Positions 50,577 through 60,426 are shown, counted from the first letter of the stretch. The stretch is 64,000 bases of DNA from CAYTTA01 sp964440655 (GCA_964440655.1 CAYTTA010000004.1:1-64000); one strand, 5' to 3'. Notes: generated by a model from the sequence alone, not told the origin. Translations and numbers: made by a program.

Positions 50577-51295
50577 TCCCTTATGCTCTCGATGTTCCAG
50601 GCATCGGACAGGTCAAAAATACCGATCGCCGTGCGGCGAAGAAAACTGAGATAGCCCAGCGTGCCAGCAGCTCTTGCCAGATCGTTGGCAAGAGAACGGA
50701 CATAAAATCCTTTTCCGCACCGTACCAGAAGGCGTACCCGCGGGAAGTCGGCTTCGACAATCCGGATTTCATGGAGTTCCACAGGCCGCGATTCCGGCTC
50801 CACATCCACCCCTTTCCGGGCCAGTTCATAGAGCCTTCTCCCCTCTTTCTTGAGTGCGGAGTAGACAGGCGGCACCTGTTGGATCACTCCGCTGAACCGT
50901 TCCCGGATCAGCTCTTCCAGCATCTCTACGGTAAGGTGTTCCCAGGGAGCACTCTCCACGACCGGCGTGCCGGCATCGAAACTGGGTGTGGTGCCGCCGA
51001 AAGTGATCTCGGCCAGATAGGTTTTTTCCATCTCCTGGATCCGGCTGATCGACCGGGTCGCCCTTCCGAAGCAGAGTATCAGCAGACCGGTCGCCAGTGG
51101 ATCAAGGGTTCCGGCATGGCCGGTCTTGCGGACACCGATCCTGCGGCGCACAAATTTGACGACATCGAAACTGGTCCACTCGATCGGCTTGTCTACCGGA
51201 ATGATCCCCCCTTCTTCCAGAGAGACCGAACCGGGAAACCCGCTCATTCCGTTTCCATAGACGGGAAAATTCTCAAACAGGACCGGACGGGTCAT
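50564..51295 (-). CDS. truB: tRNA pseudouridine-55 synthase
   Basis: TruB modifies U55 in the T-loop of tRNAs. The 243-residue protein begins after an N-terminal extension (about 35 residues): GIIPVDKPIEWTSFDVVKFVRR. It has the catalytic Asp in HAGTLDPLATGLL, YLAEITFGGTTPSFDAGTPV and the FYVRSLANDLARAAGTLGYL segment. No PUA domain is present, as in many of the phylum. It overlaps ribF by 13 bp and lies 6 bp after rbfA in the transcript. Confidence 0.96.
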   Translation of the reverse strand: MTRPVLFENFPVYGNGMSGFPGSVSLEEGGIIPVDKPIEWTSFDVVKFVRRRIGVRKTGHAGTLDPLATGLLILCFGRATRSISRIQEMEKTYLAEITFGGTTPSFDAGTPVVESAPWEHLTVEMLEELIRERFSGVIQQVPPVYSALKKEGRRLYELARKGVDVEPESRPVELHEIRIVEADFPRVRLLVRCGKGFYVRSLANDLARAAGTLGYLSFLRRTAIGIFDLSDAWNIESIREWDE

Positions 51296-51301
51296 GTGGG
51301 C

Positions 51302-51781
51302 CTACTCCTCCCCACTCTTCTCTTGGCCTTCTCCTCTCGGCTCCTCTCCCTCTTCTCCTCTCGGCTCCTCTCCCCCTTCCGGACCCTTTTCATCTCCTTC
51401 ATCCTCCGTTCCGGCATCCGGAAGATTGCGGCTCTTCCTCTCCTCCTCAATCTTGCTGAAGAGGGACTCGATCCGGCTCACATATTCGGCCGAATCATCC
51501 ATATGAAAAAGAATTTCAGGAATTCTCCGGACCTGATGACGGATACGAGTGGCCAGTTCATATCGGATCTCGGCGGTGTGATCCTCGATATTCTGGAACA
51601 CCGAGTCGACGTTGCGCCCCGGGGCGAGGATACTGATATAAGCCCGGGCAATGGAGAGATCCGGTGAGACCCGGATTCCGGTCACCGTGATGATGCTCCC
51701 TTCCGTCTGATATTTCTGCTGCAGGATCTCACCAAGATCCCGCTGGATGACGGCGCCCAAACGTTCGGTCCGAATGCTCAT
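51302..51781 (-). CDS. rbfA: Ribosome-binding factor A with Glu/Gly-rich repeat tail
   Basis: RbfA helps 30S maturation and cold adaptation. The 159-residue protein has the KH-like fold with TERLGAVIQRDLGEILQQK at the start, ISPDLSIARAYISI (here VSPDLSIARAYISI) and RIRHQVRRIPEILFHMDDSAEY. The normal protein ends near 120 residues. The last 35 residues are an acidic repeat tail (GEEPRGEEGEEPRGEGQ-like) made from a 24-bp tandem duplication. It is co-transcribed with infB upstream and truB downstream. Confidence 0.95.
   Translation of the reverse strand: MSIRTERLGAVIQRDLGEILQQKYQTEGSIITVTGIRVSPDLSIARAYISILAPGRNVDSVFQNIEDHTAEIRYELATRIRHQVRRIPEILFHMDDSAEYVSRIESLFSKIEEERKSRNLPDAGTEDEGDEKGPEGGEEPRGEEGEEPRGEGQEKSGEE
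51328..51375 (-). repeat. 24-bp tandem duplication in the rbfA tail
   Basis: CTTCTCCTCTCGGCTCCTCT followed by CCCT or CCCC occurs at 51328-51351 and 51352-51375, encoding EEPRGEEG-like repeats. Confidence 0.85.
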
Positions 51782-51795
51782 GGTCTTCCCTTATC

Positions 51796-54645
51796 TCAGT
51801 GAGGGTTGGCATCCTCGAGTTTTCTCTTCTCCTCGACGATCTCATAGCATTCGATCTCGTCGCCCACCTTGATATCGTTGTATCCGGCGATGCTGATTCC
51901 GCACTCGTAGCCGGCCGAAACTTCGCGGACATCGTCCTTGAACCGTCTCAGGGTATCTATCTCCCCGTCGAAGATCACCACTCCGTCGCGGATCACCCGG
52001 ATCGGCTGGTTGCGATGAATCTTCCCTTCGGTCACATAGCAGCCGCCAATGGTTCCGACGCGGGAAACCCTGAAGATCTCCCGTACTTCGGCAATCCCCA
52101 GCATCTCCTCCCGGATCTCCGGACTGAGCATTCCTTCGAGCGCATCCCGCACCTCATCAACCGCATCGTAGATGACGCTGAAGAGGCGGATATCGATATC
52201 CTCCTGCTCGGCCAGCTTCCGTGCCCCGGCTGTGGGCCGGACCTGGAATCCGATGATGATTCCGTCGGAGGCGGATGCAAGAAGCACGTCGGATTCGGTG
52301 ATCGCTCCGGATCCGGTGTGGATGATCTTGACAGCCACTTCATCGGTACTGAGTTTCTGCAGTGCACCGGAAAGTGCCTCGATCGAGCCGTCCACATCGG
52401 CCTTGATGATAAGGTTGAGTTCAGAGATCTCACCCAGTGCCATCCTTCTGGAGAGCTCATCCAGAGTGAGGTGTTTAACCGATCTGAGGGCCTGCTCCCT
52501 GCGGATCTGCTGCCGCTGGACGGCGATCTCCTTGGCTGTCTTTTCATCTCTGGGAACGATCAGCCTGTCTCCAGCCTGGGGAATGTCATCAAAGCCCATA
52601 AGCTGAATGGGAGTGGAGGGGCCGGCTTCCTCCAGTCGTTTTCCTTTTTCGTTCTCCATTGCGCGGACTCTTCCGAATGCGGCACCGGCCACAAAGGGAT
52701 CCCCGATACGGAGGGTTCCGTTCTGGATAAGGACATTGGCCACGGTCCCTTTCCCCTTGTCCACCCGCGAGTCGAGGACGACCCCGGTGGCACGGCGGTT
52801 GGGATTGGCCTTCAGTTCCATCAGTTCCGCCTCGATCAGGACCTTCTCCAGCAGCTCCTCGATCCCGAATCCGGTCAGGGCAGAGACCTCCGCACATTGG
52901 GTGGTTCCACCGTACTCCTCGACGATCACCCCCTGTTCAGCCAGCTGCTGCTTGATCTTGTCCGGATTGGCGGTCGGCTTGTCAACTTTGTTGATCGCCA
53001 CCACGATGGGCACACCGGCCGCTTTCGAGTGGTTGATCGCCTCCACGGTCTGGGGCATCACCGAATCGTCGGCTGCAACGACCAGAATAACAATATCCGT
53101 TGCCTGTGCACCCCGGCTCCTCATGGCGGTGAACGCCTCGTGGCCCGGAGTATCCAGGAAAGTGATCTTCCGTCCATCGGACGTTTTCACCGCATAGGCA
53201 CCCACATGCTGGGTGATCCCGCCGGCCTCCCCGGCCGCCACCTTGCTCTCCCGGATATGGTCAAGCAGCGAGGTCTTTCCGTGGTCGACGTGCCCCATCA
53301 CTGTGATGATGGGGGCTCTCGGAATGAGATCTTCCGGATCATCCTCCTCTTCCTCGATCTCGTCGATCATCTCGTCGGCATCGATAAACTCAACCTCCTT
53401 GCCGAACTCCTCGGCAACCAGCTCGATCGTCGCCGCATCGAGTCTCTGGTTGATCGAGACCATGATGCCAAGGGTCATGCAGGTGGTGATCACCGCGGTG
53501 GGACTGACGTCCAGCAGGTCGGCCAGATCACTTACTGTGATAAACTCGGACACTTCAAGGACCGCATCTTCCTGCTGAGCCTCCAGATGGAGAAGTTCCT
53601 CTTCCCTCTCTTCACGCCGCTGGCGTCGTCGTTTCTGTCGGCGGCTTCCGGCTGTACCTGCAGACTGCATCATCTGCATGGTCTCTCTCATTTTCTTCTC
53701 GACATCCTCCTCGTCGACCCCGACAGCCCTTCCTTTTCGTTTCTTTTTGCCTTTGGCCGGTTCGGCGGACTTTCGCTTGCTTTCTGCCGCCGGTGCTGCC
53801 GCCTGCTTCTCCTCTTCAGGGTCGCGATCCTTGCGCCGTTTCCGTTTCTTGAGTTTTCTTCCGGTCTCCTCTGTAGTGAAGGTGACTTTTCCGATCACCT
53901 TCGTCCCTTTCAGACGGGTGGCTGTTCCGCGGATCACGGACTCTTTCTCCTCATCCTCCTCCTCGACCTTCTCCGTCTCGTTGTCGGATTCCCCGGCTTC
54001 GGCATGAGCAGCGGCTGCCGCGGCAGGCACTTCCTCACTCTCAGGTTCCGGAGCGGGAGTTTCCTCTGCGGAGGCAACCTCTGCTGCCCTCTCTGCGGGC
54101 TCGGCCGGCTCTTCCGTCTCCTCAGCCTCCATCTCTTCCTGCGCTTCCTGCGGTGCAGCTTCCACGCTCTCTGCGGACTCCGAAACATCAGGGATGGCAG
54201 CGGCTTCGGTGGGCAGCGGCTCTTCACTCTCTTCCGGCCCCTCATCCACCGCTTCCAGATCCATCGGTTCCAGAAGATCCTCCTCCGGCATGATCAGTTC
54301 CTCCGGACCGGCTGTTCGCGGCTCCGGTTTTTCATCGAGGGGTTCCAGGGGAATGTCGTCGAGAGGCTCCAGAAAATGATCGATCGTCACGCTCTCATTG
54401 CGCTGCGACAGGATCTGATTTCGACGTGATTCATACTCTTCTCTCGTTCTTTCCTGCTCAAGGCTTCTCTCCTTGTCCTTTCCGTAGAGATCGTCCAGAA
54501 CCTGATACATTTCCGGCGTAACCCGGCTGTTGGGTTTGTTGGAGATCTCAAACCCCGCCGATGCCAGTGCATCGACGATCGTCTGCGTGGTTACATTAAA
54601 TTCCGAAGCGACTTTAAAGAGCTTTTTCGGTTTGCTTTCTGTCAT
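51796..54645 (-). CDS. infB: Translation initiation factor IF-2
   Basis: IF-2 is the GTPase that places initiator tRNA on the ribosome. The 949-residue protein has an N-terminal winged-helix-like IF2_N (FKVASEFNVTTQTIVDAL), and a long acidic/Ala/Glu-rich low-complexity region (about 110-240). The G domain has VMGHVDHGKTSLLDHI, DTPGHEAF and NKVDK, and domains II-IV follow (ending ENAKVGDEIE-like). Length fits the long form in this phylum. It lies 14 bp from rbfA and about 200 bp from nusA. Confidence 0.97.
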   Translation of the reverse strand: MTESKPKKLFKVASEFNVTTQTIVDALASAGFEISNKPNSRVTPEMYQVLDDLYGKDKERSLEQERTREEYESRRNQILSQRNESVTIDHFLEPLDDIPLEPLDEKPEPRTAGPEELIMPEEDLLEPMDLEAVDEGPEESEEPLPTEAAAIPDVSESAESVEAAPQEAQEEMEAEETEEPAEPAERAAEVASAEETPAPEPESEEVPAAAAAAHAEAGESDNETEKVEEEDEEKESVIRGTATRLKGTKVIGKVTFTTEETGRKLKKRKRRKDRDPEEEKQAAAPAAESKRKSAEPAKGKKKRKGRAVGVDEEDVEKKMRETMQMMQSAGTAGSRRQKRRRQRREEREEELLHLEAQQEDAVLEVSEFITVSDLADLLDVSPTAVITTCMTLGIMVSINQRLDAATIELVAEEFGKEVEFIDADEMIDEIEEEEDDPEDLIPRAPIITVMGHVDHGKTSLLDHIRESKVAAGEAGGITQHVGAYAVKTSDGRKITFLDTPGHEAFTAMRSRGAQATDIVILVVAADDSVMPQTVEAINHSKAAGVPIVVAINKVDKPTANPDKIKQQLAEQGVIVEEYGGTTQCAEVSALTGFGIEELLEKVLIEAELMELKANPNRRATGVVLDSRVDKGKGTVANVLIQNGTLRIGDPFVAGAAFGRVRAMENEKGKRLEEAGPSTPIQLMGFDDIPQAGDRLIVPRDEKTAKEIAVQRQQIRREQALRSVKHLTLDELSRRMALGEISELNLIIKADVDGSIEALSGALQKLSTDEVAVKIIHTGSGAITESDVLLASASDGIIIGFQVRPTAGARKLAEQEDIDIRLFSVIYDAVDEVRDALEGMLSPEIREEMLGIAEVREIFRVSRVGTIGGCYVTEGKIHRNQPIRVIRDGVVIFDGEIDTLRRFKDDVREVSAGYECGISIAGYNDIKVGDEIECYEIVEEKRKLEDANPH

Positions 54646-54848
54646 ACTGTATCAGGTAATTCAACTCTGTCTGTTCTGCGCGCAAACCCACTCTTTCTGG
54701 TCAGGTAGCGGGAGTGCTGTCTCGGGGATCTACCATATGGAATGATAGGCCGGGTCGTTTACCGGCGTGCGCAATTTCCATCCCGCTTCCGCTCAGGTCC
54801 TGACCAAAAAGTGCCGGTTCCGGAAGACCCGGATGGTGTAAGTTACAA

Positions 54849-56105
54849 TCAATCCTGGTCGTCCTCAAATTCATAGGAGATGATGTCCATGATCTTCTCC
54901 GCCTCCTCGCGGGTGATCTTCCCTTCGGTTCGGCTCACCAGTTCATCCTCATTGAGGGCCAGTACCGCACGTGCGGTATCCAGTCCGATCTCATGGAGCA
55001 TCCGGATGGTTTCGGCACCGAAATCGACCTCGAATTCATCCAGATCGATATCATCCTCTTCGTCCACCTCCCGGTAGACGTCGATCTCACAGTCGGTCAG
55101 CCGGGAAGCCAGACGGATGTTGACTCCCCCCTTTCCGATCGCCTTGGAGACCTCATCGGCGGGGACCAGCACGTTGGCATGCCTTCCGTCCTCGCTCAGC
55201 TCCACTTTCAGGACCGTTGCCGGCTGAAGAGCCCGCTTGATGAACTCCACCTTGTCGTCGGTGTAGTTGATCACATCGATGTTCTCATTCTGCAGTTCAC
55301 GGACAATGGCGTGGATTCGCACCCCTTTCATCCCTACACAGGCCCCTACAGGATCGACCCGCTCATCGTGGGACATGACCGCCACCTTGGAGCGGTCTCC
55401 CGGTTCCCTGGCGATCTTCACGATTTCAATAATACCGTCGAACACTTCAGGGATCTCGTTCTCAAAGAGCCGCTCCAGGAAAAGCGGGGAAGTACGCGAG
55501 ATGATGACGGTCGGATTGCCGTTGTGACGTTTCACCTCCACGACAACCGCACGGATGGTATCCCCTTTCCGGTAGCGGTCCTTGTAGATCTGCTCGCTCT
55601 TGGGCATGACCAGTTCCACGCCGTTGTGATTTACCAGCATGTCCCGGTTCCGTACCTGGTAGACATCTCCCAGAATGATCTCTCCGACCCGTTCGGAGTA
55701 CTCTTCAAAAATGTTGTCCTTTTCGATCTCCCGGATCCGCTGGGTCAGCTGCTGGTGTGCCATGGTGACCGTTCTGCGGTCGAAATCGGCAAGCTGGACC
55801 TCCTGGGCGAACTCGTCATATAGCTCAATGTCGGGATCGATCTTGCGGGCATCTTCAAGCGAAATTTCAGAAACCGGATTGATCAGCTCTTCCGCCGGTA
55901 CCACTTCACGGATATGCCAGATCTGGATTTCTCCCCGGTCGGGGTTGAGAATGACCTGAAAACTCTCGTCCGATCCATATTTCTTCCGGATCATGGTCCG
56001 GAAAACGTCCTCCAGAATGGTCAGCAACAGATCCCGGTCAATATCCTTGTCTTTGGCAATCTCGGCAAAAGACTGAACAATCAGTTTTGAAATGTCATTC
56101 TGCAT
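54849..56105 (-). CDS. nusA: Transcription termination/antitermination factor NusA
   Basis: NusA binds RNA polymerase and RNA to modulate pausing and termination. The 418-residue protein has the NusA N-domain (DRDLLLTILEDVFRTMIRKKYG), an S1 domain (GEIILGDVYQVRNRDMLVN), two KH domains (VGACVGMKGVRIHAIVRELQNE and VLVPADEVSKAIGKGGVNIRLAS) and a C-terminal helix-hairpin-helix-like end. Length matches the short form found in Bacteroidota. The gene follows rimP with a 30-bp gap and precedes infB by about 200 bp. Confidence 0.96.
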   Translation of the reverse strand: MQNDISKLIVQSFAEIAKDKDIDRDLLLTILEDVFRTMIRKKYGSDESFQVILNPDRGEIQIWHIREVVPAEELINPVSEISLEDARKIDPDIELYDEFAQEVQLADFDRRTVTMAHQQLTQRIREIEKDNIFEEYSERVGEIILGDVYQVRNRDMLVNHNGVELVMPKSEQIYKDRYRKGDTIRAVVVEVKRHNGNPTVIISRTSPLFLERLFENEIPEVFDGIIEIVKIAREPGDRSKVAVMSHDERVDPVGACVGMKGVRIHAIVRELQNENIDVINYTDDKVEFIKRALQPATVLKVELSEDGRHANVLVPADEVSKAIGKGGVNIRLASRLTDCEIDVYREVDEEDDIDLDEFEVDFGAETIRMLHEIGLDTARAVLALNEDELVSRTEGKITREEAEKIMDIISYEFEDDQD

Positions 56106-56135
56106 CTGGAAACCCTGTTTAAGCTGCTGTTGCGA

Positions 56136-56591
56136 CTATATTTTGGGGATGATCTTCGCCTCTTCGATCTGGTCAAACCGGACGGTGGCATCGCCCTTTC
56201 CGGACCGGATCATCAGTTCCTCCTCCCTCACCTCTTCCAGTATCCCCTCCAGCTTCTCATACCCGTCCTCTCCGCGGTAGCGCACCCGAATGGTCCTCCC
56301 TTTGTTTTTCGGATACTGCCTGCGGTCCGTCAGGGGCCTGCTCAATCCTGGTGAGGAGACGTTGAGCCGGTATCCGGACGGATAAACTTCATGGGCATCG
56401 AGCACAAATCCCAGTTCCCGGCTGACCCGGGTACAGGCGTCAAGGCCGACATTCTGTTTTTCAGAATCGATATAGATCCAGAGGATGGTCTCTTTGCCCC
56501 TCTTCTCCTCGACATCCACAAGAAACAGATCCTCTTGCTCCACAATGGGTTCGGCAAGATTCCTGATCAAATCTATCTGACTCCTGTCCAT
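56136..56591 (-). CDS. rimP: Ribosome maturation factor RimP
   Basis: RimP is needed for 30S subunit maturation. From the ATG at 56591 the 151-residue protein begins MDRSQIDLIRNLAEPIVEQE. It has LFLVDVEEKRGKETILWIYIDS, CTRVSRELGFVLDAHEVYPS, and YRLNVSSPGLSRPLTDRR, and ends in an SH3-like domain. A TTG start at 56615 is possible but adds eight residues with no family match. It heads the rimP-nusA-infB-rbfA-truB-ribF cluster. Confidence 0.9.
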   Translation of the reverse strand: MDRSQIDLIRNLAEPIVEQEDLFLVDVEEKRGKETILWIYIDSEKQNVGLDACTRVSRELGFVLDAHEVYPSGYRLNVSSPGLSRPLTDRRQYPKNKGRTIRVRYRGEDGYEKLEGILEEVREEELMIRSGKGDATVRFDQIEEAKIIPKI

Positions 56592-56612
56592 GTCGTGGTC
56601 TGTTTTCAGGTA

Positions 56613-56645
56613 CAAAAAAAAGCGAGAACCTTCCGGCGCTCACTC
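56613..56645 (-). terminator. Possible weak attenuator upstream of rimP
   Basis: On the minus strand AGCG pairs with CGCT, with an inner CC/GG pair, and is followed by eight T (about 22 bp before the rimP ATG). The stem is only 4 bp, so this is uncertain. Confidence 0.3.
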
Positions 56646-56762
56646 CAGTAAACTAAAATAGCCTGAATCATGGAGAATAACAAGACACCGTGCCAGTGAT
56701 TAAACGGACAGATTTCCATATTATGATAACGTTGATCCCATGAAACCATCCTCCGATTCCTT

Positions 56763-57275
56763 ATGTCCAGGTCTCCTGTTTCTTTCAAATTCTTTCTGAT
56801 GACGGGTCTTGCTCTGGTGCTCATCTCTGCGGGCTGTTCGGACGACAGAAGCGTGCGGCCGGAGCCTGAAAAAAGGGGAAGAGAGCTGGATTACACCGCA
56901 CGGATCATCTTTCAGGACTCCGACGGGCAGGAAGTCGCCACGCTCAGGGCTGCCGTTGCGGAGGATGATGCGTCTCGTTCCACCGGTCTGATGGAGGTCT
57001 ACGATATGCCGGCCGACGCAGGCATGCTCTTCATCTTTCCGGACGAGGAGCCGCGAAGCTTCTGGATGGCCAATACACCCCTGCCGCTCGATATCATCTT
57101 TGTCAATGCCCGGAGAGAGATTGTCCGGATCCATCCCGATGCCCGTCCCTTTACCGACCGAAACATTCTCTCCCACTCCCCTGCCATGTATGTGGTGGAA
57201 GCTCATGCCGGATATGCCATGCAGCATGACATCCTGGAAGGGATGACGATCCGGATCGAACGGAATGGAGAGTGA
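56763..57275 (+). CDS. DUF192 lipoprotein
   Basis: The 170-residue product has a lipoprotein signal peptide with lipobox ISAGC (Cys24). The DUF192 domain follows: TGLMEVYDMPADAGMLFIF, FWMANTPLPLDIIFVN, and YVVEAHAGYAMQHDI. Family members are secreted or lipoprotein proteins of unknown activity. Length is normal (about 150-175). It lies opposite to rimP. Confidence 0.9.
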   Translation: MSRSPVSFKFFLMTGLALVLISAGCSDDRSVRPEPEKRGRELDYTARIIFQDSDGQEVATLRAAVAEDDASRSTGLMEVYDMPADAGMLFIFPDEEPRSFWMANTPLPLDIIFVNARREIVRIHPDARPFTDRNILSHSPAMYVVEAHAGYAMQHDILEGMTIRIERNGE

Positions 57276-57324
57276 ATGGCCCTCTTCCTGAGAAGAGAGA
57301 TCCGGATGAAACGGACTGAAAAAA

Positions 57325-58365
57325 CTACGCCTTTACGGTCTTGTCTTCGGGAGTCTGCTCCTCGTCCATCTCCAGAAATTCCATCGCCTTGAGCACGTTC
57401 TGCCGTGATCCGATATAGATGGGTGTGGTCTGATGGATTGTATCGGGCCGGATCTCCATGATCCGTCTTTTTCCATCCACCGCCATCCCTCCCGCCTGTT
57501 CGATGATGAAGCTGAGCGGATTGCACTCATACATCAGACGCAGCTTTCCGTTCGGGTAGCGGCTGCTGGCCGGGTAGATGAAAATACCGCCCTGCATCAG
57601 CGTCCTGTGGATGTCGGCCACCATGGAGCCGATGTAGCGTGCCTTGTAGGGACGCTGTTCGGAGGGATCCTCCTTCTGGCAATATTTGATGTACTTTTTC
57701 AGGCCAGCCGACCAGGAGTTGTAGCTCCCTTCATTGATGCTGTAGATGGAACCGTGATCCGGAATCCGGACCTTCTTTTCCGCCAGGATGAACTCTCCGA
57801 TACTGGGATCGAGCGTAAAGTAGCTCACACCCATGCCGGTTGTGTAGGCCAGGATGGTGCTGGAACCGTAGAGGACATAGCCGGCCGCCACCTGGCGGAT
57901 CCCCTTCTGAAGAGCATCCTTCTCTCTGAGCTTGCCGTTGTAGATGGTGGGTCTCATGTAGATGGAGAAGATGCTTCCCACCGAGACGTTCACATCGATG
58001 TTGCTCGATCCGTCCAGCGGGTCAAGATAGACGATATACTTGCCTCCCTGATGATTCAGGCGGACCACGCCGTCGTTCTCCTCCGAGATGACCATGCAGG
58101 TGATGAGCGAGCGGTCCAGCGCCGATATAAGCTGCTGGTCCGCGAACCGGTCCAGCTTCTTGACCGATTCACCGTGAACATTCTGGGATCCTTCACTGCC
58201 GAGAATATTGGTTATTCCGGCCTGACGAACCTCTCTTGAGATGATTTTGGCCGCAAGTCCGATGTCCCGCAACAACTGGGAAAGTTCGCCGGTTGCTCCG
58301 GGAAAGCGGTTCTGAGACTGAATGATGTTCTCTTCAAGAGTGATAAGCTGTTTGGGACGAATCAT
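57325..58365 (-). CDS. fbp: Class 1 fructose-1,6-bisphosphatase
   Basis: The enzyme hydrolyses fructose 1,6-bisphosphate in gluconeogenesis. The 346-residue protein has the metal-binding IVYLDPLDGSSNIDVNVSVG, CMVISEENDGV, and SNPLSFIIEQAGG-like segment (CNPLSFIIEQAGGMAVDG), plus YIGSRQNVLKAMEFL. Length is standard. No operon partner is clear. Confidence 0.97.
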   Translation of the reverse strand: MIRPKQLITLEENIIQSQNRFPGATGELSQLLRDIGLAAKIISREVRQAGITNILGSEGSQNVHGESVKKLDRFADQQLISALDRSLITCMVISEENDGVVRLNHQGGKYIVYLDPLDGSSNIDVNVSVGSIFSIYMRPTIYNGKLREKDALQKGIRQVAAGYVLYGSSTILAYTTGMGVSYFTLDPSIGEFILAEKKVRIPDHGSIYSINEGSYNSWSAGLKKYIKYCQKEDPSEQRPYKARYIGSMVADIHRTLMQGGIFIYPASSRYPNGKLRLMYECNPLSFIIEQAGGMAVDGKRRIMEIRPDTIHQTTPIYIGSRQNVLKAMEFLEMDEEQTPEDKTVKA

Positions 58366-58685
58366 CTGTCTGATCTGTTCTGATCTGTCGCGTTTGTTTC
58401 CCGGTCTGTCCGTAAAGAGTAAAGAGCTGTCCGCAAAGAACGGAAAGAAGCAAAGCTGAAAGTTCCGGTTCCCGTTCCGGCCCGGAATCTGCAGGTGCGG
58501 AACCGTTTACCGCACCCTGCCGCTCCCTCCGGGCCGGAGTCCCGGCAAGATACGAAACCGTTACCAAAGAAGACCGCTGAATGCGCATCCGCAGCCTCTC
58601 CCCCTGCAGGGAATCAGCAGCCTTACTCAGGAGAACTCACTTGGGGCCCGCTTTGCCTCCTACGGTCCGGATCGGTCCTTTTCGG
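58366..58685. other. Intergenic region, no gene seen
   Basis: 320 bp between fbp and coaE. It starts with short CTGATCTGT repeats and has no open frame with recognisable similarity; no strong terminator was found. The fbp promoter should lie here. Confidence 0.5.
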
Positions 58686-59300
58686 TTATTTCCTTTCGGT
58701 CTTGCCTTTCCGCCGGATCATCTCATGCCAGACCTCACGCGCTTTCTGTTCCAGCTCCGCCCGGCTTCCATTGTTGTCGATGATGAAATCGCTCCACTTG
58801 CGAAGCTCTTCGGGCGGTTTCTGCTTCTGCATTCTCGACAGGACCGCATCGGATGAAACTCCGTCTCTTTCCATCACCCGCTGCAACCGCTGCTGCGGAT
58901 CGGCCTCCACCAGAACGATGAAATCGAAGAGGTCGGGGCGGCCACGGTCCAGAAGCAGGGCAGCCTCTTCCACAAACATGGTCTCCCCTCTCTCTTCCGC
59001 TTCCCGGATCTTCTGCCGTATACTCCGGATAACCGCCGGATGGACCAGAGCGTTCAATTTGCCCACCTCTCCCCTCTGGAAAGCCGCCTCGGCAAGCCAA
59101 GAGCGGTTAAGGGTGCCATCCTCCCGGTAGGCCTGCCCGCCAAAGGCGGAACGGATCGCCGAAACAAGCTCCGGGTCGGTGACCATCAGCTCCTTGGCCA
59201 GATCGTCGGCATAGACCACCACCGCTCCCATCTCTTCCCAGATTTTACAGACGGTACTCTTTCCGCTTCCGATACCGCCCGTGATTCCGACCTTGATCAC
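58686..59300 (-). CDS. coaE: Dephospho-CoA kinase
   Basis: The enzyme phosphorylates the 3'-hydroxyl of dephospho-CoA, the last step of CoA synthesis. The GTG at 59300 overlaps the prfB stop (GTGA); the 204-residue protein begins VKVGITGGIGSGKSTVCKI-like, with the P-loop GGIGSGKST. It has VVYADDLAKELM, LVHPAVIRSI and EEAALLLDRGRPDLFDFIVLV. The frame extends to 59597 but that part is the prfB gene in another frame. Length is normal. Confidence 0.95.
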   Translation of the reverse strand: MIKVGITGGIGSGKSTVCKIWEEMGAVVVYADDLAKELMVTDPELVSAIRSAFGGQAYREDGTLNRSWLAEAAFQRGEVGKLNALVHPAVIRSIRQKIREAEERGETMFVEEAALLLDRGRPDLFDFIVLVEADPQQRLQRVMERDGVSSDAVLSRMQKQKPPEELRKWSDFIIDNNGSRAELEQKAREVWHEMIRRKGKTERK

Positions 59301-60425
59301 GAACCGGACTCCGCAGCTGAATTGGCCATCAGATAACTTTTGATGAACCCGTCCAGATCGCCGTCCATCACCCCATCCACATCGGATGTCTCGTAACCGG
59401 TACGGTGATCCTTCACCAGGGTGTAGGGCTGGAAGACATAGGAGCGGATCTGGGACCCCCACTCTATCTTGCTCTTCGAATCCTGAAGCTTCTGCATCTC
59501 TGCCTCCCGGATGTTCTTCTCCAGCTCGTAGATCTTTGACTTGAGCAGGACCAGGGCTTTCTCCCGGTTCTGAAGCTGTGAACGCTCCTGCTGGCACTCG
59601 GCGACTACCCGTTGCGTTGATCCGTCCGAAAGCGTCCCCTCCCAGATAAGCCGGACGCCGGTCTCCACCTTGTTCACGTTCTGACCGCCTGCTCCTCCGG
59701 AGTGGAACCGCTGCATCTCGATCTCGCTCTCGTTGATATCCACCTCTATGCTCTCGTCGATCAGAGGTGAGACAAAGATGGAGCTGAAGGAGGTGTGCCT
59801 TCGGGCGTTGCTGTCGAAGGGAGAGATCCGTACCAGTCGGTGCACACCGCTCTCTGCCCGGAGAAAACCATAGGCATTGGGGCCGCTCACCTGGATGGTT
59901 GCACTCTTGATACCGGCCACCTCTCCGCTCTGGTACTCGAGCACAGAGACCTGGTAGCCGTTCTGTTCGGCCCAGCGGGTGTACATCCGGAAGAGCATCC
60001 CCGCCCAGTCCTGGCTCTCGGTTCCGCCTGCTCCCGAGTTAATGGTCAGGATGGCATCCCGGTGGTCATCCTCCCCGGTAAGCATGCTCTGCAGTTCAAG
60101 AGCCTCAAGTTTCTTCAGAAAAACTTCCAATTCACGGCGGATCTCCTCCTCAACAGGCTCCCCCTCCTCCAGAAACTGCTGGTAGACGAGTATGCTCTCG
60201 CGCAGTTCATCCAGCTCATCCCAACTGCCGACCACCGATTTCTCCTGGTTGAGCTGCCTCATGATTCCGCCGGCACGATCCGGGTCGTTCCAGAACTCCG
60301 GATCCTGAACCTGCTCCTCCAGTTCGATGATCTTTATTTTCCGACGATCGTAGTCAAAGATACCTCCTGAGCAGATCGAGCCGCTCGAAATATTCTTTAA
60401 TCCTCTCGGAAGTCACATGATCCAT
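59297..60425 (-). CDS. prfB: Peptide chain release factor 2, with programmed +1 frameshift
   Basis: RF2 recognises UGA and UAA. The start is the ATG at 60425 (MDHVTSERIKEYFERLD). After 23 codons comes an in-frame TGA at 60354-60356, within CTTTGAC preceded by AGGAGGTAT, the standard RF2 frameshift site. A +1 shift reads on with DYDRRKIKIIELEEQVQD and gives 375 residues in total. The catalytic GGQ is in HSGGAGGQNVNK, and the specificity loop is SPF. Annotation that begins at 60262 misses the N-terminus. It overlaps coaE by 4 bp and starts 1 bp after the ABC gene stop. Confidence 0.96.
60353..60368 (-). promoter_or_regulatory. Programmed +1 frameshift site in prfB
   Basis: On the minus strand AGGAGGTATCTTTGAC contains an internal Shine-Dalgarno sequence, a slippery CTT and an in-frame TGA followed by C, matching the classic autoregulatory site. 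Confidence 0.95.
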
Positions 60426-60426
60426 A

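Noticed and set aside
59301..59597. Longer N-terminus of CoaE
   Set aside because: It is prfB sequence read in another frame; the GTGA overlap marks the true start.
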